Shown here: piece by piece, positions 27,583 to 36,097 of the stretch
Numbering within the stretch: position 1 is the first letter of the stretch
Layout: every line of letters begins with the position of its first letter
Source of the DNA: Rhodococcus rhodnii NBRC 100604
GTDB lineage: Bacteria; Actinomycetota; Actinomycetes; Mycobacteriales; Mycobacteriaceae
DNA length: 64,000 nucleotides
Direction: 5' to 3'
Assembly: GCF_001894925.1 (NCBI RefSeq)
Contig: NZ_BCXD01000021.1
Coordinates: forward strand, 21,981 to 85,980
Made by a program: the position numbers and the translations under genes
The notes under the pieces: model-generated
What the model was told of the DNA's origin: nothing
The model's input: only the letters and a program-made list of their open reading frames with translations
Database searches by the model: none

Positions 27583-27610
27583 CGATTGGTCTCGTTCCAC
27601 CGATATCCGC

Positions 27611-27645
27611 TACAGTCTTATGGTAATGGTTCCCAATTGCGATAA
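27611..27645 (+). promoter_or_regulatory. znu promoter with Zur-like operator
   Basis: A -10 hexamer TACAGT (27611-27616) is followed by TGGTAATGG-ttc-CCAATTGCGA (27621-27642), an imperfect inverted repeat. In a G+C-rich genome this A/T-rich interrupted palindrome just before a zinc-binding-protein gene resembles Zur sites. A zinc-loaded repressor here would shut down zinc import. Confidence 0.6.
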
Positions 27646-27660
27646 GACAGGACGTACCCC

Positions 27661-28641
27661 GTGCGCGTGACGCCGATTCTCCGAACCGCTGCCGCCGCGA
27701 CCGGCCTCGTGCTCGGTGCCGCAGCCCTCACGGCCTGCGGCTCGTCGCCGACCGGTGACGACGAGCTGACCGTCGTGGCCTCGACGAACGTGTGGGGCAG
27801 CGTCGCACAGGCCGTCGCGGGAGACTTCGTCCAGGTCGAGTCCATCATCGAGGACCCGAGCGCCGACCCGCACTCGTACGAGGCGAGCCCGGCCGACGCC
27901 GCGGCACTGATCGACGCGTCGCTCGTCGTCTACAACGGCGGCGGCTACGACCACTTCGTCGACGACGTCGTCGCGGGCGACACCGATCAGCGCAGCGTCG
28001 CCGCATTCGACCTCTTCGAGGACGGCGCGCACGCCGGCGAATCGCACGATCACGGCACCGACGATCACGATCACGGCACCGACGATCACGATCACGATCA
28101 CGGTCACAGCCACGGCGCCGTCAACGAGCACGTCTGGTACGACCCCGCGACCGCGATCGCCGTCGCGCACGCCGTCGCCGACAACCTCGCGGCCCTCGAC
28201 CCCGCCAACGCGGAAGCCTACGAGCGGAACGCGATGTCGTTCGAGAGCGGGATGGCCGCCGTCACCGACATCACCGGCGAGATCGCACAGAACCACCCCG
28301 GTGCCCGCGTCGCACAGACCGAGCCGATCGCGCAGTACCTCATCGAGGGCGCGCAGCTCACCGACGCGACACCCGAGGAGTTCCAGAACGCCATCGAGAA
28401 CGGCACCGACCCGTCGCCGACGTCGATCGCCGCGGCACGCGGGCTCATCGGCGACGGCTCCGTCGAAGCGCTGGTCTACAACATCCAGACCGAGGACCGC
28501 GTGACGCAGGACCTCCGTGCCGTCGCCGAGCAGGCGGGCGTTCCGGTCGTCGAGGTTACGGAGACCCTGCCCGAGGGCGTGGACTACATTCGGTGGCAGA
28601 CCGAGGCGGCCCAGTCGCTCGCCACCGCGCTCGATCGCTGA
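27661..28641 (+). CDS. znuA: Zinc ABC transporter substrate-binding lipoprotein
   Basis: A 326-residue cluster 9 metal-binding protein with signal peptide and lipobox LTACGS (Cys about 26). It has the fold's conserved SADPHSYEASP-like segment (DPHSYEAS, metal His), HVWYDP and late metal ligands. Between them is a His/Asp-rich loop (about residues 125-155), typical of ZnuA, encoded by near-perfect 21-bp direct repeats around 28048-28110. Start GTG 27661 follows the Zur-like site. It delivers Zn2+ (or Mn2+) to the ZnuBC membrane complex encoded next. Confidence 0.92.
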   Translation: MRVTPILRTAAAATGLVLGAAALTACGSSPTGDDELTVVASTNVWGSVAQAVAGDFVQVESIIEDPSADPHSYEASPADAAALIDASLVVYNGGGYDHFVDDVVAGDTDQRSVAAFDLFEDGAHAGESHDHGTDDHDHGTDDHDHDHGHSHGAVNEHVWYDPATAIAVAHAVADNLAALDPANAEAYERNAMSFESGMAAVTDITGEIAQNHPGARVAQTEPIAQYLIEGAQLTDATPEEFQNAIENGTDPSPTSIAAARGLIGDGSVEALVYNIQTEDRVTQDLRAVAEQAGVPVVEVTETLPEGVDYIRWQTEAAQSLATALDR

Positions 28642-28706
28642 GTCGCCGCCACCCGCTGATCGGCCGCCCCCGATCAGTCCCCGCTCTCCTGGAGTCCGCA
28701 CCACCC

Positions 28707-29582
28707 ATGCCACCGAATCCGTCCGCACCCGACCCCGAGAGTCGCTCCGCCGCAGTGGAGCTGAGGGGAGCCGAACTCTCGTTCGGTGATCGCGTGCTGT
28801 GGCAGGGCCTCGACCTGTCGATCGCGCCCGGCGAGTTCGTCGCGATCCTCGGGCCGAACGGCTCGGGCAAGACGTCGCTGCTGCGGGTGCTCCTCGGCGA
28901 GCTCGATCTCGTGTCGGGAAGCGCCGAGATCGCGGGAATCCCTGCCCAGCGGGCGAATCGGAACGTCGGCTACGTCCCGCAGCAGAAGTCGATGGACGAG
29001 GGCCTGCCGCTGCGCGGGCGCGATCTCGTCGGCCTCGGTGTCGACGGCCACATGTGGGGTACCGGACTGCTGCGCCGTCGCCGCCGGATGCAGATCGTCG
29101 ACGACGCGATCCGCAAGGTCGGCGCCGAGGCGTTCGCCGACGCCCCCGTCGGCCTGATGTCGGGCGGTGAGCAGCAACGGCTGCGCATCGCGCAGGCACT
29201 CGTCGGCGATCCGTCGGTGCTGCTGTGCGACGAACCGCTGCTGAGCCTCGACCTCGCGAACCAGGATCTCGTCTCCTCGCTCATCGACCGCAGGCGTCAC
29301 GAACACGACACCGCCGTGCTGTTCGTGACGCACGAGATCAACCCGATCCTCCCGCTCGTCGATCGCGTCCTCTATCTCGTGGACGGGCAGTTCCGCATCG
29401 GCACACCGACGGAGGTCATGACGTCCGAGGTGCTCTCGGAGCTGTACGGGACGGACGTCGAGGTGCTGCACGTGCGCGGCCGCCTCGTCGTCGTCGGCAC
29501 CGGCGACGCGATCGACGCGCTCGGAAGCGCGGGCGGGCTGCGTCCCGGCGAAGGAGTCCACCACCACGACGGAGATCACTGA
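28707..29582 (+). CDS. znuC: Zinc ABC transporter ATPase
   Basis: A 291-residue ATPase with Walker A ILGPNGSGKTS, signature MSGGEQQRLRIAQ, Walker B LLCDEPLLSLD and H-loop FVTHEINP. The C-terminus is His-rich (VHHHDGDH), which may bind zinc. ATG 28707 lies 65 nt after znuA; GGAG at 28691 is a possible, rather distant ribosome site. Its TGA overlaps the permease ATG (TGATG), so ATPase and permease are coupled. Confidence 0.92.
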   Translation: MPPNPSAPDPESRSAAVELRGAELSFGDRVLWQGLDLSIAPGEFVAILGPNGSGKTSLLRVLLGELDLVSGSAEIAGIPAQRANRNVGYVPQQKSMDEGLPLRGRDLVGLGVDGHMWGTGLLRRRRRMQIVDDAIRKVGAEAFADAPVGLMSGGEQQRLRIAQALVGDPSVLLCDEPLLSLDLANQDLVSSLIDRRRHEHDTAVLFVTHEINPILPLVDRVLYLVDGQFRIGTPTEVMTSEVLSELYGTDVEVLHVRGRLVVVGTGDAIDALGSAGGLRPGEGVHHHDGDH

Positions 29583-30481
29583 TGAGCGACCGCTTCACCG
29601 ACGCGATGTCGCGCATGTTCGAGTTCTCCATCACCGGAGATCTGCTGCGGTACGACTTCGTGCAGCAGGCGCTCGTCGCGGGTGCGATCCTGGGATTGCT
29701 CGCGGGCATCATCGGCCCGCTCATCATCAGCCGGCAGATGTCGTTCGCCGTGCACGGCACGAGCGAACTCTCGCTCACGGGCGCGTCCGCCGCGCTGCTC
29801 GTGGGAATCGGGGTCGGGACGGGCGCGATCATCGGCTCGGTCGTCGCTGCCGTGCTCTTCGGCCTGCTCGGCGCGAAAGCACGCGACCGCGACTCGGTGA
29901 TCGGCGTGATCATGTCGTTCGGTCTCGGCCTGTCGGTGCTGTTCATCTGGTCCTACGACGGCCGCACCGGCACGAGTTTCTCGCTGCTCATCGGGCAGAT
30001 CGTCGCGCCGGGCGGGCAGGGCCTCGCGCTGCTCACCGTGTGCGCGGTGTTCGTCGTGCTCGTCCTCGCCGTCATCTACCGGCCGCTGCTCTTCGCGAGC
30101 ACCGACGCCGAGGTGGCCCGCGCACGCGGCGTCCCGGTGCGCGCGCTGTCGATCGTGTTCGCGGTCGTCCTCGGCGTCACCGCCGCGCTCGGCGTCCAGG
30201 TCGTCGGCGCACTGCTCGTGATGGCGCTGCTCATCACGCCCGCGGCGGCGGCGAGCTACGTGACGGCCAATCCGCTCACCACGACGATCCTCGCGGTCGT
30301 GTTCGCGGAGATCGCCGCGGTCGGCGGCATCCTGCTCTCGCTCGCCCCCGGCGTCCCGGTCTCGAGCTTCGTCACGGCGATCTCGTTCGCGATCTACGTG
30401 CTGTGCCGCATCTTCGGCCGCAGCCGCCGACGCAGTGCGGGGCGCGTGACCACCGGCCACGGCCACGCACACGCGCACTGA
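29582..30481 (+). CDS. znuB: Zinc ABC transporter permease
   Basis: A 299-residue ABC-3 family membrane protein with eight or nine hydrophobic segments. The cytoplasmic coupling region appears around ARARGVPVRALS, followed by the conserved VQVVGALLVMALLITPAA. The tail ends HGHAHAH, another His-rich end in this system. Its start overlaps znuC. With znuA and znuC it forms a complete importer, probably controlled by the Zur-like site at 27621. Confidence 0.92.
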   Translation: MSDRFTDAMSRMFEFSITGDLLRYDFVQQALVAGAILGLLAGIIGPLIISRQMSFAVHGTSELSLTGASAALLVGIGVGTGAIIGSVVAAVLFGLLGAKARDRDSVIGVIMSFGLGLSVLFIWSYDGRTGTSFSLLIGQIVAPGGQGLALLTVCAVFVVLVLAVIYRPLLFASTDAEVARARGVPVRALSIVFAVVLGVTAALGVQVVGALLVMALLITPAAAASYVTANPLTTTILAVVFAEIAAVGGILLSLAPGVPVSSFVTAISFAIYVLCRIFGRSRRRSAGRVTTGHGHAHAH

Positions 30482-30499
30482 CCCACGGCTCGCACCGGC

Positions 30500-32140
30500 T
30501 CACAGTTCGCGCTGTCCCGGGATCGACGCGACGAGCGTCCGCGTGTACTCCTGCTCGGGTTCGCGGAGGATCTGCCACGGCGTCCCCTCCTCGACCACAC
30601 CGCCCGACCCGAGCACCACGACGCGGTGCGACAGCCGGTCGATCACGGCGAGATCGTGACTGATGAACAGGCACGCGAACGCATGGCGCCGCTGCAGTTC
30701 CTCGAACAGATCGAGGACGGCAGCCTGCACCGACACGTCGAGCGCACTCGTCGGCTCGTCGGCGACGAGCAGTTCGGGCCCGAGGACGAGCGCCCGCGCG
30801 AGATTCGCACGCTGGCGCTGACCTCCGGACAACTCGTGCGGATATCGGTCCACGACGCCCTTCGGCAGGTGCACCGAGTCGAGGACGTCCTCGACCGACC
30901 GGCGCACCGCTGCGCCGCGGGTACTGCCGTGGACGACGAGCGGCTCGGCGACGCAGTCCCCGACGGTGAGCCTCGGGTTCAGCGCCGTCGCCGGATCCTG
31001 GAAGACGAAGCCGATCCGGCGCCGCACGTCCCGCAACTGCCGCCGCGACAGTGCGAACAGGTCCTCGCCGTCGATCGTCACCGTGCCCGACGTCGGCCGC
31101 TGCAGCGCTGCGACGCAGCGCCCGATCGTCGACTTCCCCGAACCCGACTCGCCGACGAGCCCGATCGTCTCGCCGCGATGCACCCGGAACGAGACGTCGT
31201 CGACCGCCCGGAACCGGTGACGCCCGGCACCCGGGAACTCGACGACGAGACGATCGACGTCGAGCACCGGCGGCCCCGTTCTGTCGACGGGCCGCAACGA
31301 CTCGGCGGGCGCGAGCGCCGGCACCGCGTCGAGCAGCGCCCGCGTGTACTCCGCTGCCGGGGAACGGAACAGCTCGTCGACGGGTGCCTCCTCCACGACG
31401 ACGCCGTCGCGCATCACCACGACCCGATCGGCGACGTCCCGGACGACACCCATGTTGTGCGTGACGAGCACGATCGCGCAGCCCAGGCGGTCGCGGAGAT
31501 CGAGCAGCAGCCGCAGGATCTCGGCCTGCACCGTCACGTCGAGGGCCGTCGTCGGCTCGTCGGCGAGGATCACCTCGGGATCGTTCGCGATCGCGATCGC
31601 GATCATCACCCGCTGCTTCTGCCCGCCCGACAGCTCGTGCGGATAGAACTTCCACCTGCGCTCGGGTTCCGGGATCCCCACGGCGTCGAGGAGTTCGACG
31701 GCACGCTCGCGCGCCTCCGCCCTGGTGCGGCGGCGCCCGCCCGCGGCCGGGTGCGCGCGGAGCGCCTCGACGAGCTGCGAGCCGACGGTGCACAGCGGAT
31801 CGAGCGCCGCGCCGGGCTCCTGGAACACCATCGCGACGTCCTTGCCGCGCAGCGCCGTCCACTGCTTGTCCGACAGGTGCGAGACGTCGGTTCCACCGAG
31901 TACGACGCGCCCGCTCACGTGGGCCGTCGGCGGGAGCAGGCCGATCGCGGTGCGCGCCGTCACCGATTTGCCGGACCCGGATTCGCCGACGACGGCGAGC
32001 ACCTCGCCGGGTCGCACCCGGATCGTCACTCCCCGTACGGCGTCGAGCGGCCCGGCGTCGGTGTCGAACGAGACGGTCAGCGATTCGACGTCGAGCGCGT
32101 TCGCCGCTGCCGCATCGGTCTCGGGAGTTGTCGTCGTCAT
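30500..32140 (-). CDS. Dipeptide/nickel-type ABC importer, double ATPase (DppDF fusion)
   Basis: A 546-residue protein with two complete ATPase domains in tandem (residues about 20-265 and 285-540). Each has Walker A (GESGSGKSVT; GESGSGKST), a signature (LSGGQKQRVMIA; LSGGQRQRANLA) and Walker B (ILADEPTTALD; LVADEPTSALD). Both show the oligopeptide-permease C-terminal pattern. It replaces separate DppD and DppF subunits. Start ATG 32140 has GAGGGA upstream and overlaps the stop of the permease before it. Last gene of a four-gene importer operon. Confidence 0.9.
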   Translation of the reverse strand: MTTTTPETDAAAANALDVESLTVSFDTDAGPLDAVRGVTIRVRPGEVLAVVGESGSGKSVTARTAIGLLPPTAHVSGRVVLGGTDVSHLSDKQWTALRGKDVAMVFQEPGAALDPLCTVGSQLVEALRAHPAAGGRRRTRAEARERAVELLDAVGIPEPERRWKFYPHELSGGQKQRVMIAIAIANDPEVILADEPTTALDVTVQAEILRLLLDLRDRLGCAIVLVTHNMGVVRDVADRVVVMRDGVVVEEAPVDELFRSPAAEYTRALLDAVPALAPAESLRPVDRTGPPVLDVDRLVVEFPGAGRHRFRAVDDVSFRVHRGETIGLVGESGSGKSTIGRCVAALQRPTSGTVTIDGEDLFALSRRQLRDVRRRIGFVFQDPATALNPRLTVGDCVAEPLVVHGSTRGAAVRRSVEDVLDSVHLPKGVVDRYPHELSGGQRQRANLARALVLGPELLVADEPTSALDVSVQAAVLDLFEELQRRHAFACLFISHDLAVIDRLSHRVVVLGSGGVVEEGTPWQILREPEQEYTRTLVASIPGQREL

Positions 32141-33102
32141 GATTCCCTCTTCGTTCGACGGCGCGTGCGCAACAACGGATTCATGCTCTCGCTCAACGAC
32201 TCTCCGACGAGCGTCATCCCGAGCACGACGAGCACGATCGCGAGCCCCGGGAACACCGACGTCCACCAGATGCCGTTGGAGATGTCGGGCAGCGCCTTGT
32301 TGAGGTCGTAGCCCCACTCGGCCGCCGACGTCGGTTCGATGCCGAAGCCGAGGAACCCCAGCCCCGCGAGGGTGAGGATCGCCTCGGCCCCGTTGAGCGT
32401 CACGATCACCGGAAGCGACGACGTCACGTTGGAGAAGATGTGCCGCCGCAGAATCCGGCCCGTCGACGCGCCCGACACCCGCGCGGCGTCGACGTACGGT
32501 TCCGTCTTCACCGCGAGCGTCGCATTGCGGACGACGCGGAAGTACTGCGGCACGAAGATCGCGGTGATCGCGATCGCCGCCGACAGCACACCACCGAAGC
32601 TCGACGACTGCCCACCCGCGACGACGATCGACACGACGATCGCGAGCAGCAGCGTCGGGAACCCGTACAGCGCGTCCATCACGAGCACGAGAACCCGGTC
32701 GGGCCAGCGGCCGACGTATCCCGAGATCAGGCCCAGCGGAAGCCCGATCGCGAGCGACACCACGAGCGAGATCGTGATGACGAGCAGCGCCGTCCTGGCT
32801 CCGTAGAGCACGCGGGAGAGCACGTCCTCGCCGCGTACCGAGGTGCCCAGCAGGTGATCCGCGCTGGGCGCCGCCTGCCGCGCGAACTCGACTCCACCGG
32901 CCGACGTCTGCGAGAAACCGTAGGGCGCGAGCACCGGAGCGAGCAGCGCGACGAGGACGAACCCACCGATGAGGATCAGTCCGGCGACGAGGGTCCAGCG
33001 CTGCAGACCGGACGTCGCCGCGAGGGCGCGCAGCGGCGCCGGCCGCCGCGACGGCCCCGACGAGAGTGCGCCCGCGTCGGGAAGAGCGGTTTCGACTGCC
33101 AT
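32137..33102 (-). CDS. Dipeptide/nickel-type ABC importer permease 2 (DppC-like)
   Basis: A 321-residue membrane protein with an N-terminal transmembrane anchor (about residues 38-60), the periplasmic segment ending HLLGTSVRGEDVLSRVLYGART characteristic of DppC, five further membrane segments and the EAA coupling loop (YVDAARVSGASTGRILRRHI). It overlaps the double ATPase by ATGA and meets the DppB stop in a single shared base, so the operon is tightly coupled. Confidence 0.9.
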   Translation of the reverse strand: MAVETALPDAGALSSGPSRRPAPLRALAATSGLQRWTLVAGLILIGGFVLVALLAPVLAPYGFSQTSAGGVEFARQAAPSADHLLGTSVRGEDVLSRVLYGARTALLVITISLVVSLAIGLPLGLISGYVGRWPDRVLVLVMDALYGFPTLLLAIVVSIVVAGGQSSSFGGVLSAAIAITAIFVPQYFRVVRNATLAVKTEPYVDAARVSGASTGRILRRHIFSNVTSSLPVIVTLNGAEAILTLAGLGFLGFGIEPTSAAEWGYDLNKALPDISNGIWWTSVFPGLAIVLVVLGMTLVGESLSESMNPLLRTRRRTKRES

Positions 33103-34193
33103 CAGAACCTCACTCGGGGATCGACGATCGCGACGATCGCGTCGGTCACGAAACTGACGACGGCGACGACGAGCGCGATCGCCGTCACGATGCCCTGGAC
33201 CGCGACGAAGTCACGGGCCTGCAGATAGCGGGAGAGCTCGAAGCCGAGTCCCTGCCACTCGAAGGTCGTCTCCGTGAGGATCGCCCCGCCGAGCAGCATC
33301 GCAATCTGCAGCCCGACGACGGTGACGACGGGAATCATGGAGTTGCGCAACGCATGCCGCCACGTGACGACGCGGTCCGGAACACCTCGCGCCTTCGCTG
33401 CGTCGACGTAGCCGGCCTGCAACGACTGGAGCAGGTTGACCCGCACGAGCCGCAGGAACACGCCCGCGGTGAGCAGGCCGAGTGCGAGCGCGGGAAGCAC
33501 GGCGTGTGACAGGACGTCGAGAAGATATCCGGTGTCGCCGTAGAGGATCGCGTCGATCACCAGGATGTTCGTCTTCGGCGAGACGTTCTGCAACGCGAGC
33601 TGGGTGTCGATCGACGCCCGGCCCGCGACGGGCAGCCAGCCCAGCTGCACTGCGAAGACGAGCTTGAGCAGCATGCCGACGAAGAACACCGGCGCGGCGT
33701 AGAACAGGATCGCGAGGAGCCGCAGCCCGACGTCGGACGCACGGTCGCGGTGGGTCGCAGCGTAGATGCCGAGTGGTACGCCCACCACGAACGCGACGAG
33801 CAACGCCCAGAACGAGAGTTCCAGTGTCGCAGCACCGCTCGTGAGGACGACGTCCGCGATATCCCGGTTGTCGGTGGCGCCGCGACCGAAATCACCGCGC
33901 AGCAGCCCGGTCAGGTACTCCCAGTACTGCACGAGCAACGGCCGGTCGTAGCCCGCCTGGGCTCTGCGCTCGGCGAGCTGGTCGGGCGGGAGCCTGCCGC
34001 CGAGTGCCGCGGTGATCGGATCACCGACCACCCGCATGAGGAAGAACACGACGGTGACGAGAATCCAGGCGGTGGGCACGATGAGCAGCAGGCGCACACC
34101 GAGGTAGCGGGCGAGGGCACTGTATCTGCTCTGCGCACCCCGCCCGCCGCCACCCCCATCGGAGTCGACGAGCACGTCCGTGGCGGTGCTCAT
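33102..34193 (-). CDS. Dipeptide/nickel-type ABC importer permease 1 (DppB-like)
   Basis: A 363-residue permease with six membrane segments and the family's EAA loop (YVDAAKARGVPDRVVTWRHAL), after which come NSMIPVVTVVGLQIAMLLGG and a WQGLG segment near the C-terminus. An N-terminal Gly-rich cytoplasmic stretch of about 25 residues precedes the first helix. It lies 2 nt downstream of the binding-protein gene and forms a heterodimer with the DppC-like subunit. Confidence 0.9.
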   Translation of the reverse strand: MSTATDVLVDSDGGGGGRGAQSRYSALARYLGVRLLLIVPTAWILVTVVFFLMRVVGDPITAALGGRLPPDQLAERRAQAGYDRPLLVQYWEYLTGLLRGDFGRGATDNRDIADVVLTSGAATLELSFWALLVAFVVGVPLGIYAATHRDRASDVGLRLLAILFYAAPVFFVGMLLKLVFAVQLGWLPVAGRASIDTQLALQNVSPKTNILVIDAILYGDTGYLLDVLSHAVLPALALGLLTAGVFLRLVRVNLLQSLQAGYVDAAKARGVPDRVVTWRHALRNSMIPVVTVVGLQIAMLLGGAILTETTFEWQGLGFELSRYLQARDFVAVQGIVTAIALVVAVVSFVTDAIVAIVDPRVRF

Positions 34194-34195
34194 CC

Positions 34196-35857
34196 TCAGC
34201 CCTTCGAGATCGGGGTGAACCGGAACTTGAACGACGCGTCGAGCGTCGTCTCCACGCCGCTCACCTCCGACGTCGCGATCGCGACCTGCTGCCCTTCGAG
34301 CAGCGGCAGCGTCGAGATGTGGCCGGACGCCATCTTCTGCTGGATCTCCGCGATGATCTCGTCACGAGTCGCGGGATCGGTCTCACTGCGCTGACGGTCG
34401 ATCAGTTCGGTGATCTCGGGATTCTCGAAGTGGTTGCCCAGGAAGTTGTCCGGCATGAAGAACGGCGTCAGGTAGTTGTCGGCGTCCGGGAAGTCCGGGT
34501 ACCACCCGAGCTGGTAGGCCGGATAGACGTCGGACGTGCGCTCGTCGCTGTAGGTCGTCCACTCCGTCGACTGCAGGTCGACGGCGAAGAGCCCGGTCGC
34601 CTCGAGCTGCGCCTCGACAGCGGCGTACTCCTCCGACGAACTCGGCCCGTAGTGGTCCGGGCTGTACTGAAGGTTGAGAGGAACCGGTGTCGCGACGCCG
34701 GCCTCCTGCAGGAACTGTGCTGCGGCTTCGGGATTCGGGGCGCCGCCGTAGACCTCCTCGAACGCCGGGACGGAACCGTCGACGCCGCTCGGGATGTTCG
34801 AGTACGCGGGGCTGTAGGTGCCCTTGTAGACCCCCTCCGAGAGCGCGTTTCGGTCCACGAGCGACGCGATCGCCTTGCGCACGGCGAGCTTCTGCTCGGG
34901 TGTGTCACCCGGCATCGTGTTCAGGTTGAACACCATGTAGCGCAGTTCGCCGCCGGGACCGTGATGGACCTCGATGCCGTCGACCTGTTCGAGCGACTCC
35001 ACGTCCGTCGGTGTGAGCGCGCGCCACGCGACGTCGATCGCCTTGTTCTGGATGTCGAGCTTGAGATTGTCCGAGCTCGCGTAGTACCGGAGCGAGACCG
35101 AGTTCGACTGCGGTTCACCGAGAATGCCGTCGTAGCCGTCGCGCCCGGAGAACGAGATCAGCTGGTTCTTCTCGTGGCTTCCGATCGTGTACGGACCCGC
35201 GAACGGCGCCCCGTCCACGACCGCGTTGTCGTCGAGCACCGCGTCGGCGGGGAACACCTCCTTGTCGACGATCGGGCCTGCCGGGCTCGCCAGCACCTGC
35301 GGGAAGGTCTGATCGTTCGGCGCCTTCAGCGTGAACTCGACGGTCGTGGCGTCCGGGGCCGCCACGGAGGCGAGATTGGCGAGCAGCGACGCCGGGCCGT
35401 TGGGGTCGTCGATCGCGACGACCCGATCGAACGAGTACTTGACGGTCTCGGCGTCGAGCGGGTTGCCGTTCTCGAAGGTGACGCCGTCGCGGAGTGTGCA
35501 GCGGTACACGACATCCGACGTGAACTCGCAACGCTCGGCGGCGTCCGGTTCGAGTTCGTCGCTGCCCGGCGCGTAGTTCAGGAGGAACGGATAGACCTGG
35601 TTCATCACCATGAACGATCCGTTGTCGTACGAGCCCGCGGGATCGATCGACGTCACGCGGTCGGTGGTGCCGACGACGAGCGAGCCGCCGTCGGCGGCGG
35701 CGGCTCCGTCGTCGGTGCGGCCCGACCCGCACGCGGCGAGCACGAGAACGCCCGCACCGAGCAGTGCGAGAGAAGGAAGGATGCGGCGAGAGCTGCTACG
35801 ACGACGGAGCGAGGCGGGCGGCTGTCCGCCCGCCGAAGGGTGTCCCGAAACAGACAT
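34196..35857 (-). CDS. Family 5 extracellular solute-binding lipoprotein
   Basis: A 553-residue binding protein with a basic N-terminus, hydrophobic segment and lipobox LVLAACGSG (lipidated Cys near residue 43). The family 5 signature is recognisable around TLRDGVTFENGNPLDAETVKYSFDR, and a late WYPDFPDADNYLTPFF matches peptide-binding members. It is the first gene of the importer operon and sets its specificity. Di- or oligopeptides are most likely, but nickel or opine-like ligands share the family. Confidence 0.9.
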   Translation of the reverse strand: MSVSGHPSAGGQPPASLRRRSSSRRILPSLALLGAGVLVLAACGSGRTDDGAAAADGGSLVVGTTDRVTSIDPAGSYDNGSFMVMNQVYPFLLNYAPGSDELEPDAAERCEFTSDVVYRCTLRDGVTFENGNPLDAETVKYSFDRVVAIDDPNGPASLLANLASVAAPDATTVEFTLKAPNDQTFPQVLASPAGPIVDKEVFPADAVLDDNAVVDGAPFAGPYTIGSHEKNQLISFSGRDGYDGILGEPQSNSVSLRYYASSDNLKLDIQNKAIDVAWRALTPTDVESLEQVDGIEVHHGPGGELRYMVFNLNTMPGDTPEQKLAVRKAIASLVDRNALSEGVYKGTYSPAYSNIPSGVDGSVPAFEEVYGGAPNPEAAAQFLQEAGVATPVPLNLQYSPDHYGPSSSEEYAAVEAQLEATGLFAVDLQSTEWTTYSDERTSDVYPAYQLGWYPDFPDADNYLTPFFMPDNFLGNHFENPEITELIDRQRSETDPATRDEIIAEIQQKMASGHISTLPLLEGQQVAIATSEVSGVETTLDASFKFRFTPISKG

Positions 35858-36097
35858 GTGAGTACTCGTTCCCCGGGCCGTTCGCAGCGTTCATCACACG
35901 ACGTCCGTGGGCACGGAAGTGCCTCGCGGGGTCGCCGCTGCGGCGGTCCGATAGGTGGTGGTATCGGAATGCGAGCAAGGTACCCACAGGCGCGGACCTT
36001 CGCACGCCGAACGGAATCCGGAAATCCTCGCGTATGCGCGATACGGTCGAATCCCGGCACACCCCGATCCCCGACCGTCCGATATTCAGGAGCGACC
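35858..36097. other. Divergent intergenic region, peptide importer / BCCT transporter
   Basis: 240 bp without a gene. It carries the two divergent promoter regions and, at 36088-36092, AGGAG serving the BCCT gene. I see no convincing operator palindrome. Confidence 0.5.

Noticed and set aside
34319..36097. Upstream extension of the BCCT transporter frame by 593 codons
   Set aside because: It runs antisense through the solute-binding-protein gene. The transporter has its own AGGAG and ATG at 36098.
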